This document shows positions 10,186-17,132 of a DNA stretch of 64,000 nt, in pieces. A model generated the notes under the pieces. That model was not told where the DNA came from. It made no database searches and worked only from the letters and a program-made list of their open reading frames with translations. Numbering within the stretch: position 1 is the first letter of the stretch; each line of letters starts with the position of its first letter. A program made the position numbers and the translations under genes. This stretch comes from Pyxidicoccus sp. MSG2 (lineage in GTDB: Bacteria; Myxococcota; Myxococcia; Myxococcales; Myxococcaceae): positions 3,782,001-3,846,000 of the forward strand of contig NZ_JAPNKC010000001.1 of NCBI RefSeq assembly GCF_026626705.1, read 5' to 3'.

Positions 10186-11118
10186 ATGTCGAAGAGCAAG
10201 GACTCTGGTCATTTTGGAGACGCGAAGCTCGACACGCTCCATGACATCCAGAAGAACACGACGGAAGGAGGCGCCTGTCTCACGGGGCACTCAGCGGACT
10301 TCAAGGACTTCAAGAACAAGGTCTCCTGCAACTACCGGTATCAGGGCCACGAGCAGGCGGACTCGAACGGCGACATCAAGTCCCGGCTGCACAGCTACAA
10401 CGACAATCTGCCCGAGCGCCGCATCGAGACCTCGGCCTACCAGGCCAAGAAGGGCGGCATGACGCCCGACCGCTACTGCGCCCACCTCGCCATCCCGGAG
10501 CCGGGTGACTGGGACGTCCGCGGTCCGTTGAAGTCCGTCCGGCGCAGGACCTTCGACAAGTCGAAGGTGCGAATCCCCGCCGGCTACAACTTCACCCAGG
10601 ACACCTGGCCCTACTGGAACAACGCCCACCACCTCATCCCCAAGGGGACGTTGGAGAAGAAGATTTTGGAGCAGGAGTACAAGGTCAGCAACATCATGCA
10701 GAAGGCCCTGCTCAAGGCCAAATACAACGTCAATCACAAGCGCAACATGTTGATGATTCCCCAGGACCGGGAGGTCGCGGCCCTGCTCAACCTGCCGCGA
10801 CACATCCAGCTCAAGGATGATGACGCGCCCTCCCTGGCGGCCAGCTGCACGGACCACCCCATCTACAGCGCGATGGTCAAGGAGGTCGAAATGGGGTTGA
10901 ACAAGATCATCGACGACTACAAGAGCATCTGCGACGGCGCGAAGCCCAAGCCGGGCGAGGAGCACGAAATCCCGGACGTGGACCTCGACAAGTCGAAGCT
11001 GGAAGACCTGTCGGAGCTGCTCCTGCAGATGCACTTGAACTGGGGCAAGCCAGGTGGCACCGGTCCCTCCCTGGACAAGAAGGCGACCCAGGTCCTCAAG
11101 AAGATTGGCCGGCTCTAA
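10186..11118 (+). CDS. AHH-domain nuclease toxin
   Basis: 310 aa. The centre carries WNNAHHLIPKG (A147-H148-H149), the hallmark of AHH nucleases in the HNH/Endo VII superfamily, followed by NHKRNMLMIPQ and a late HPIYSAMV segment typical of this family. No signal peptide, membrane span or obvious PAAR/VgrG/Rhs part is visible, so export, if it occurs, needs a separate carrier. GAGG lies eight bases before ATG 10186. The DUF1629-like gene 24 bp downstream is the expected immunity partner; Imm49-like and ketosynthase-fold genes are divergent. Confidence 0.8.
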   Translation: MSKSKDSGHFGDAKLDTLHDIQKNTTEGGACLTGHSADFKDFKNKVSCNYRYQGHEQADSNGDIKSRLHSYNDNLPERRIETSAYQAKKGGMTPDRYCAHLAIPEPGDWDVRGPLKSVRRRTFDKSKVRIPAGYNFTQDTWPYWNNAHHLIPKGTLEKKILEQEYKVSNIMQKALLKAKYNVNHKRNMLMIPQDREVAALLNLPRHIQLKDDDAPSLAASCTDHPIYSAMVKEVEMGLNKIIDDYKSICDGAKPKPGEEHEIPDVDLDKSKLEDLSELLLQMHLNWGKPGGTGPSLDKKATQVLKKIGRL

Positions 11119-11142
11119 CCCGCCACACGGAAACGCGTACGG

Positions 11143-11748
11143 ATGCTCTACTACCTCATCTACCTGGACACCGATGAAGACCCGGCCTTCTGCTTCCTCG
11201 ATGCTCCCCCCGAGGGACTCGGCATCAAGAGCTACAAGCTGGGGCACGGCAAGGAAGTAGGGGCGGACTACCCGGCGGACGCACGCATCTACATGGCCGA
11301 CCGGTACAAGGGCATCCAGGTCCCCGACCTGGTCGGCAACACCTGCGGCATGCTGGTGACCAGCAAGCGCGTCAAGGACGCCTTCGCGCGGGTGAACCGG
11401 GGGCCCGTGGAGTACCTCCCCGTGGCCATCTACAACCACAAGAAGCGCGTCGCCTCCCCGGACCACTTCATCCTCAACCCGCTGGGCACGGTGGACTGCC
11501 TGAACCAGGAGGCCTCGGACATCGTGTACAACCAGGACAAGGTGGTCCGCGTCCGCAACTTCGTGCTCGACCCGGCGAAGCTCCAGGACGCGCCGGACCT
11601 CTTCCGGGTGCGCGAAGATTCGTACGCGTATGTCATGAGCGACCGGGTGCTCCAGGAACTGAAGGGCATCCAGCCGCGCGTCACCAACTTCGTCTTCGAA
11701 GAGCTGGACCAGGTCCCCTCGAAGGCGTCTGGGGCGCGGAGCTCCTAG
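11143..11748 (+). CDS. DUF1629 (Imm11-type) immunity protein
   Basis: 201 aa, cytoplasmic, no membrane segment. The C-terminal half (VRVRNFVLDPAKL...DLFRV...YVMSDRVLQELKGI) matches the general pattern of the DUF1629/imm11 family, which pairs with polymorphic nuclease toxins. It directly follows the AHH nuclease gene on the same strand with a 24-bp gap, the usual toxin-immunity order. Function is inferred from this pairing and family resemblance. Confidence 0.7.
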   Translation: MLYYLIYLDTDEDPAFCFLDAPPEGLGIKSYKLGHGKEVGADYPADARIYMADRYKGIQVPDLVGNTCGMLVTSKRVKDAFARVNRGPVEYLPVAIYNHKKRVASPDHFILNPLGTVDCLNQEASDIVYNQDKVVRVRNFVLDPAKLQDAPDLFRVREDSYAYVMSDRVLQELKGIQPRVTNFVFEELDQVPSKASGARSS

Positions 11749-11789
11749 CGAAGGGGCCCTGCCCCCCCGGCACGCGCCCCGGTGCGCTG

Positions 11790-13436
11790 TCACCCCGACT
11801 TCGGCGGAGTGGACCGCAGCTCCGCGCGGCGAATCTTCCCACTCACCGTCTTGGGCAGCTCGGTGACGAACTCGATGTCGCGCGGGTACTTGTACGGCGC
11901 CGTGGTGTGCTTCACGTGCTCCTGGAGCTCCTTCGCCAGCTCCTGGGACGCGGAGTGCCCGGGCGCCAGCACCACGTAGGCCTTGATGCGCTGGCCAATC
12001 TTGTCGTCCGGCACGCCGATGACGGCGGACTCCGCCACCGCGGCGTGCTCCAGCAGCGCGGACTCCACCTCGAAGGGGCCCACGCGGTAGCCGGACGTCT
12101 TGATGACGTCGTCGGCGCGGCCCACGAACCAGAAGTAGCCGTCCGCGTCCCGCACCGCCCGGTCTCCCGTCACGTACCAGTCGCCCCGGCGGCAGGCCGC
12201 GTTGGCACCCTCGTCGTTGAGGTAGCCGTGGAACAGGCCCACCGGCCGCTCCGGCGCCACGCGCACGGCGATGTCGCCCTCCTGCCCGTCCGCCACCTCG
12301 CGGCCCGCGTCGTCGATGACGCCCACCGTGAAGCCCGGCGACGGCTTGCCCATGGAGCCCACGCGCGGCTCCACCGAGGGGAACATGCCCACCACCACCA
12401 CCGTCTCCGTCTGCCCGTAGCCCTCGCGGATGTGCAGGCCCGTGGCCTCCTTCCACGTGTCGATGACCTCGGGGTTGAGCGGCTCGCCCGCGCTCACCGT
12501 GTGCCGCAGCGAGGACAAATCGAAGCCCTTCAAGTCCTGCAGCACCAGCGCCCGCCACGCGGTGGGCGGCGCGCAGAAGGTCGTCACCTTCTGCGACTCC
12601 AGCACCTTGAGCAGCTTCGCGGGCTCGAAGCGGCCGCGGAAGTCGTAGACGACGTTGCACGCGCCCTGGCTCCACGGCCCGAAGAGCTTGCCCCACGCGC
12701 ACTTCGCCCAGCCGGTGTCGCTCAGCGTCAGGTGCCTGTCGTCCGGCGTGAGGTCCAGCCAGTACCGCCCGGTAATCACGTGCCCCAGCCCGTAGCTGGC
12801 GTGCGTGTGCAGCACCATCTTCGGCATGCCGGTGGTGCCGGACGTGAAGTAGATGAGCATCGGGTCGTCCGCGCGCGTGGGCGCGAAGCCCTCTCCGTGC
12901 GCGCCCGTACCCGCCGCCCCCGGCGTGTAGCGCACCCACGGTGACGGCGCGCCCTCCCCCACCGCCACCCAGGTCTCCACCCGGCCCGTGCCGGCGAGCC
13001 CCTCGAAGCGGTCCAGGCAGCTCACGTCGGCGATGACGGCGTTGGCGTCCGCGGCCACCAGCCGGTAGCGGATGTCCTTGACGGTGAGCATGGGCGTGCC
13101 GGGCATGAAGACGATGCCGGCGCGGATGCAGCCCAGCACCAGGAACCACCACTCCGGCACGCGCGGCATGATGATGAAGGCCCTGTCGCCCTTGTGCAGC
13201 CCCAGGCCCGTGAGGAAGCGCGCGGCGTGCAGCGAGTGCCGCCGCACGTCCTCCCACGTGAAGCGCTGCTCCCGCCCCGCCTCGTTGGACCACAGCAGCG
13301 CGAGTGCGTCTGGCCGCTCGCGCGCGTGCCGGTCCACCACGTCCGCCGCGAAGTTGAAGTGCTCGGGCCGCTCCCACCGGAAGTCACGGCGGGTGGCCTC
13401 GTAGTCGCGCGGGTTGCGCGGGGCGGATGGGGGCAT
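11790..13436 (-). CDS. AMP-forming acyl-CoA synthetase (medium-chain type)
   Basis: 548 aa, full length. Adenylate-forming motifs occur in order: YFTSGTTGMPKMV (P-loop-like), GYGQTE, YVTGDRAVRDADGYFWFVGR, DDVIKTSGYRVGP and PKTVSGKIRR with the catalytic Lys near the C-terminus. It activates a carboxylic acid to acyl-AMP and then acyl-CoA; similarity of layout to medium-chain acyl-CoA synthetases suggests a short or medium acid, but the substrate is not certain. AGGAG six bases before ATG 13436 supports the start. Apparently monocistronic. Confidence 0.9.
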   Translation of the reverse strand: MPPSAPRNPRDYEATRRDFRWERPEHFNFAADVVDRHARERPDALALLWSNEAGREQRFTWEDVRRHSLHAARFLTGLGLHKGDRAFIIMPRVPEWWFLVLGCIRAGIVFMPGTPMLTVKDIRYRLVAADANAVIADVSCLDRFEGLAGTGRVETWVAVGEGAPSPWVRYTPGAAGTGAHGEGFAPTRADDPMLIYFTSGTTGMPKMVLHTHASYGLGHVITGRYWLDLTPDDRHLTLSDTGWAKCAWGKLFGPWSQGACNVVYDFRGRFEPAKLLKVLESQKVTTFCAPPTAWRALVLQDLKGFDLSSLRHTVSAGEPLNPEVIDTWKEATGLHIREGYGQTETVVVVGMFPSVEPRVGSMGKPSPGFTVGVIDDAGREVADGQEGDIAVRVAPERPVGLFHGYLNDEGANAACRRGDWYVTGDRAVRDADGYFWFVGRADDVIKTSGYRVGPFEVESALLEHAAVAESAVIGVPDDKIGQRIKAYVVLAPGHSASQELAKELQEHVKHTTAPYKYPRDIEFVTELPKTVSGKIRRAELRSTPPKSG

Positions 13437-13553
13437 GAGTCACTCCTGGGGAAGGACCTCACCCAGGAGCCTGCCACGTGCCCCCCCGCGCCGGCCTCGC
13501 CTTCCGGGGCGCCTTCGCCCGGTGGACGACACGCGCGGGTCCCCAAAAGCGAA

Positions 13554-13580
13554 GAGGCCGGCCCTGTGCAGGCCAGCCTC
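13554..13580 (-). terminator. Probable intrinsic terminator of the anti-sigma gene
   Basis: Stem of ten pairs with one mismatch (GAGGCcGGCC / GGCCaGCCTC), loop of seven, located about 40 bp beyond the anti-sigma stop on the - strand and followed on that strand by a T-containing stretch (CTTCGCTTTTGG). Confidence 0.5.
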
Positions 13581-13618
13581 TCCGAAGTCCACCTGCCTCC
13601 GTCACCGGAGGCCGCGCG

Positions 13619-15082
13619 TCAGTTGATTTCGGCGCAGTGGAAGAGATTGAGCCTTTCGTACGCCTCGCAGCTGCGCAGCGTGGCCAGCAACTGCTGCTCG
13701 GCGGCGACCTTGCGGCCCGTCAGGCCCTCGCTCCGCGCGAGCTCGCGCTCCACCACCAGGCTCAGCCACGGGTCCCTGGAGTCGCGAGCGAACCGCTGGA
13801 GCGCCTCGAGCGCCTCGGCGTCCTTCTGTGCCTCGCCCGTGTACACCAGCGCGCCGAAGTAGAGGTCCCACTCCTTCGAGCGGCGCAGCGCCTCCAGCAT
13901 GCCCGGCGGCGGCTGTCCCTCGGACACCAGCTTCGCGTACTCGCGGGCCAACGGAGCGCGCGCGCTGAAGTCACGTGCCATCATGTCCCGGACGTAGTCC
14001 TGCAGCACGGCGCCGCCGCCCACGCCGTCCAGCTCGACGGCCAGCGGCCGCAGCGCCGCCACCTGGTCCGGCGTGGTGGCCGTGCGCACGGACTCGTAGA
14101 GCGCCGCGCGAGCCGCCGCCGGCTGCTTCTGCGCCAGCTGCTTCACGTCCGCCGTGCCCGCGGCCAGCTGCTGCCACGACTCCTTCACCTCCTTGCGCCA
14201 CCGCGCGTCCTCGGTCTCCCGCAGGGTCTTCAGCTCGTTCGCCCGGGTCAGCGCCTCTTCCACCCATCCCGCGTCCTGCCCCGGCACCGCGGCCGCCTCG
14301 CGGAAGGACTCCTCCGCCTGCTTCGAAAGCCCGCGCCCCTGCAGCGCCAGCCCGCGGTTCCACAGCGCCTGCGGGTGCTTCGGCTCCTGGCGCAGCGCAC
14401 TGTTGAGGAACTCCAGCGCCTCCTCGTACCGCCGCCGGCTCAGGACCACCGCCGCGCGGTCGTCCTTGTCCTTGCCCTCGTACCGCTGCCGGCTCAGGGC
14501 CACCACCGCGCGGTCATTGTCCTTGTCCGCGGACTCGGGGGCGCGGGCCAGGAAGGCCTCCGCCTGCTGCCAGTCCCCGCGCAGCCCGTACGCCGCGGCG
14601 ATGCCGCGGAAGTCCTGCCGCTCCTCCAGCTCCGCCAGCGGCCGCAGCGGCAGCGCCTCCGAGGAGGTGCTCGTGCCGCGCATGGGCTCGAAGCGGCGGA
14701 AGTGGTCCGCGTTCGGATGGCTCAGCCGCGCCGCCAGCGTCCGCGTGTCCGCGCTGGCCAGGAAGACCTCGGACGGCATCCGGGGCTCCGCCTGCATCTG
14801 GTAGACGCCCACCGCCGCCAGGCCCGCCGCCAGCGCCACCGGCACCGCCGCCCGGTAGGCACGGTGCAGCCACGGGCGCAGCGGCGTCACCTTCCCACTC
14901 CCGGCCTGCTCGGCCCCGGTGCCCGCCAGGGCCCGCGACGCCAGGAGCTCCAGCTGGAGCAAATCCCTGAGGCCGACCTCGCACTCCTCACAGCGCGTCA
15001 GGTGCTGACGAAAGGCGTCCGCCTCGGTGGCGGACAGCTCCCCGTCCACGAAGAGGTGCAGCTTGGTGCATGGCGTGTTCAT
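13619..15082 (-). CDS. Zinc-finger anti-sigma factor fused to a TPR-like domain
   Basis: 487 aa. The N-terminus is a zf-HC2/ZAS anti-sigma domain with H27, C31 and C34 (HLTRCEEC). One membrane span follows around residues 75-95, then a long extracytoplasmic helical/TPR-like region (LWNRGLALQGRGLSKQAEESF and similar). ATG 15082 overlaps the stop of the ECF sigma gene by four bases, so the two are coupled; this protein should bind and restrain that sigma factor. The TPR region resembles that of the CHAT protein starting at 19895, and an 18-residue unit is duplicated in tandem. Confidence 0.85.
   Translation of the reverse strand: MNTPCTKLHLFVDGELSATEADAFRQHLTRCEECEVGLRDLLQLELLASRALAGTGAEQAGSGKVTPLRPWLHRAYRAAVPVALAAGLAAVGVYQMQAEPRMPSEVFLASADTRTLAARLSHPNADHFRRFEPMRGTSTSSEALPLRPLAELEERQDFRGIAAAYGLRGDWQQAEAFLARAPESADKDNDRAVVALSRQRYEGKDKDDRAAVVLSRRRYEEALEFLNSALRQEPKHPQALWNRGLALQGRGLSKQAEESFREAAAVPGQDAGWVEEALTRANELKTLRETEDARWRKEVKESWQQLAAGTADVKQLAQKQPAAARAALYESVRTATTPDQVAALRPLAVELDGVGGGAVLQDYVRDMMARDFSARAPLAREYAKLVSEGQPPPGMLEALRRSKEWDLYFGALVYTGEAQKDAEALEALQRFARDSRDPWLSLVVERELARSEGLTGRKVAAEQQLLATLRSCEAYERLNLFHCAEIN
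14423..14530 (-). repeat. In-frame 54-bp tandem duplication inside the anti-sigma gene
   Basis: Two adjacent 54-bp units (14423-14476 and 14477-14530) differ at several bases. They encode DDRAAVVLSRRRYE-type and DNDRAVVALSRQRYE-type segments. The paralogous CHAT protein shows only one such segment at the equivalent place. Confidence 0.8.
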
Positions 15083-15639
15083 GAGCTCGTTGCCCCCTGC
15101 TCCCGGGCTACCGCCACCTGGGGCAGCAGCAGTTCCTTCAGGTCCCTGCGCGCCAGGGTGAGCCAGCTGCCCACCGTGCCTACGGGAACGTTGAAATGCT
15201 CGGCGATGGCCGTGTAGCGCTTGCCCTCCGCGTGGAGCCGGTAGGCGTCACGCAGGTGCGGCTTCAGTCGCTCGATGGCCTTCTGGAACTCGTCGGTGTT
15301 CACCAGCTCCCAGTTCTCCTGGGAGTCATCCGGCGACAACGCCGCGTCCTGAACCAGCGCCAGGTGAGGCAGCCCCCGGGTCTCCGTCCGCTGTCGGCGG
15401 CAGTAGTCCAGGAAGCGATTCGTCATGGTGGTGCAGAGCCAGGCCGCCGCCGCCGAGTCCGTCCTGTCCTTCAGGTGCTCGAACTCAGGCATCGCTCGCT
15501 CGAACGTCTCCTGGACCAGATCTTCCGGCTCCAGGCTCGAGCGTGCGCACAACCGGCGTGCCAGGCCCAGAAGGCCCGGACGATGCTGGCGGATGAACGC
15601 TTCGAAGCGCCGCCGCTCCCGGTTGAAGAGGTTTGCCAT
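15079..15639 (-). CDS. ECF-type RNA polymerase sigma factor
   Basis: 186 aa. Region 2 is seen in LEPEDLVQETFERAMPEF and AWLCTTMTNRFLDYCRRQ; region 4 in LKPHLRDAYRLHAEGKRYTAIAEHFNVPVGTVGSWLTLARRDLKELL. It should direct RNA polymerase to a small regulon and be held by the anti-sigma protein encoded four bases overlapping downstream. The stretch upstream of ATG 15639 could hold an autoregulated promoter, but I cannot assign one. Confidence 0.92.
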   Translation of the reverse strand: MANLFNRERRRFEAFIRQHRPGLLGLARRLCARSSLEPEDLVQETFERAMPEFEHLKDRTDSAAAAWLCTTMTNRFLDYCRRQRTETRGLPHLALVQDAALSPDDSQENWELVNTDEFQKAIERLKPHLRDAYRLHAEGKRYTAIAEHFNVPVGTVGSWLTLARRDLKELLLPQVAVAREQGATSS

Positions 15640-15733
15640 GATGCCCCACGCTTGCGCAGCTGGTGGTTTCCCACCAAAGACGCGCGGCGGCCCAATCCTT
15701 GAGAAGAAAAAAAGCTGCCGCCAGACAGTAAAA

Positions 15734-15765
15734 TGCCCGGGAGGGTGAAAAACCCTTTCCGGGCA
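15734..15765 (-). terminator. Intrinsic terminator after the small peptide gene
   Basis: TGCCCGG at 15734-15740 pairs with CCGGGCA at 15759-15765 with partial pairing inside (AGGG/CCCT). On the - strand the hairpin is followed by TTTTAC and lies just past the stop of the 62-aa gene. Confidence 0.55.
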
Positions 15766-15771
15766 GGAGGA

Positions 15772-15960
15772 TCAGCCGTTCTGGGCCGCGTCGCCGCTGG
15801 CGTCCGCCAGGGGAGGCGTGGCCGGCGGGGGCAGCGGCTGGCGCGGGCGCTGGACGTCCGCGTTGGTGGCGCAGTCCACGTAGGTGTTCTTCACGTTGGG
15901 CTCCCCAGCAATCGCCGCAAGGGAAGGGCTCTTCTTCGTTTCATTGGCACCGGGCGTCAT
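15772..15960 (-). CDS. Small uncharacterised peptide (62 aa), possible precursor
   Basis: A 62-residue reading frame starting MTPGANETKKSPSLAAIAGE and ending in a Pro/Ala-rich tail (QPLPPPATPPLADASG). GAGGAG nine bases before ATG 15960 gives a good ribosome site, and a hairpin terminator follows, so it has the frame of a real transcription unit. It has one Cys, a Tyr-Val-Asp-Cys centre and no signal peptide or membrane span. It is divergent from a JmjC/cupin-type oxygenase 148 bp away. I recognise no family; a modified-peptide precursor is one possibility. Confidence 0.55.
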   Translation of the reverse strand: MTPGANETKKSPSLAAIAGEPNVKNTYVDCATNADVQRPRQPLPPPATPPLADASGDAAQNG

Positions 15961-16107
15961 GGCGCTCGCTCCTCGTGCTGGCGACAGGCAGCACGGACAA
16001 GTTGCGGATGTATGTAAAACGCAAACGGTCGCATTCCTTAACATGCCGATTGCGATTTCGTGAGTAGCCCCGGGTCGGACTGACTCCAGGAATCCAGGGA
16101 GTTCCAA

Positions 16108-17118
16108 ATGAGCAGGGAAAATTCGCGGCTGACACCCGAGTGGCAATCGTGGCTGGTGGAGAACCTGGCGCTGGGGGTGAGTCACGACGAGGCGGTGCGG
16201 GCCCTGACAGGCTCGGGCGTGGCGGAGGACGTGGCGCGCGAGGAGGTGGCCTCCGTCCTGGCGCACCCCTACTACCAGGCGGCGCTGCGCGTGGGACGCC
16301 GGTATGGCTGGCTGGAGTCCGTCATGGACACCTACAGCTCGCTGCACCGGCAGGCGGGCGGGCACCAGACGCTGGAGCGGCGCGAGGGGCTGAGCCCGGA
16401 GGAGTTCTTCACGCGCTACTACTTCGGGCACCGTCCGGTGGTGCTGCGCGGCTTCATGGAGGACTGGCCCGCCCTGCGGCGCTGGACGCTGGCCTACCTG
16501 GCCGAGCGCGCGGGGGACGTGGAGGTGGAGGTGATGACGGGGCGCAACGCCAACCCGGACCATTCACCCGAGTACGAGAAGCACCGCTCCACCATGCGCT
16601 TCCGGGACTACCTGCGAATGATTGAAACGGGGGGCGAGACGAACGACTACTACATGGTGCCGCGCAACGAGAACTGGGCGCGGGAGGGCTTCGGTGCCCT
16701 GCGCGAGGACGTGCGAGCGCCCCGGGGCATCATCGACGCGGACTCGGGCCCGGACATGATGACGCTGCTATTGGGCCCGGCGGGCACCGTCACCCCGCTG
16801 CACCACGACAACATGAACGTGCTGCTGGCGCAGGTGATGGGGCGCAAGCACGTGAAGCTCATCCCCTCCTTCCAGCGCCACCTCATGTACCCGCGCTTCG
16901 GCACCTTCAGCGAGGTGGACGCGGAGCGCCCGGACCCGGCGCGCCACCCCCTCTACGCGGAGGCGAACGTGGTGGAGGCGGTGCTGGAGCCGGGGGACCT
17001 GGTCTTCATCCCCGTGGGCTGGTGGCACTGGGTGCGCGCGCTGGACGTGAGCGCCTCGGTGACGTTCCACCACTTCCGGGTGCCCAAGGGGAACACCTTC
17101 CTGCCCACGCCCCGCTGA
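16108..17118 (+). CDS. Cupin-like/JmjC-domain Fe(II)/2-oxoglutarate oxygenase
   Basis: 336 aa. An N-terminal helical domain of about 60 residues (LTPEWQSWLVENLALGVSHD) precedes a JmjC/cupin_8 domain. Metal ligands are visible as an HxD motif (H232-x-D234, in TPLHHDNMNV) and the distal H307 (GWWHWVRAL); FFTRYYFGHRPVVLRGFMEDWPAL opens the domain. Such enzymes hydroxylate protein or peptide side chains using Fe(II) and 2-oxoglutarate. AGGGAG lies just before ATG 16108. The divergent 62-aa peptide is a possible substrate (inference from position only). Confidence 0.82.
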   Translation: MSRENSRLTPEWQSWLVENLALGVSHDEAVRALTGSGVAEDVAREEVASVLAHPYYQAALRVGRRYGWLESVMDTYSSLHRQAGGHQTLERREGLSPEEFFTRYYFGHRPVVLRGFMEDWPALRRWTLAYLAERAGDVEVEVMTGRNANPDHSPEYEKHRSTMRFRDYLRMIETGGETNDYYMVPRNENWAREGFGALREDVRAPRGIIDADSGPDMMTLLLGPAGTVTPLHHDNMNVLLAQVMGRKHVKLIPSFQRHLMYPRFGTFSEVDAERPDPARHPLYAEANVVEAVLEPGDLVFIPVGWWHWVRALDVSASVTFHHFRVPKGNTFLPTPR

Positions 17119-17132
17119 GCCTTCGCGGCGGG

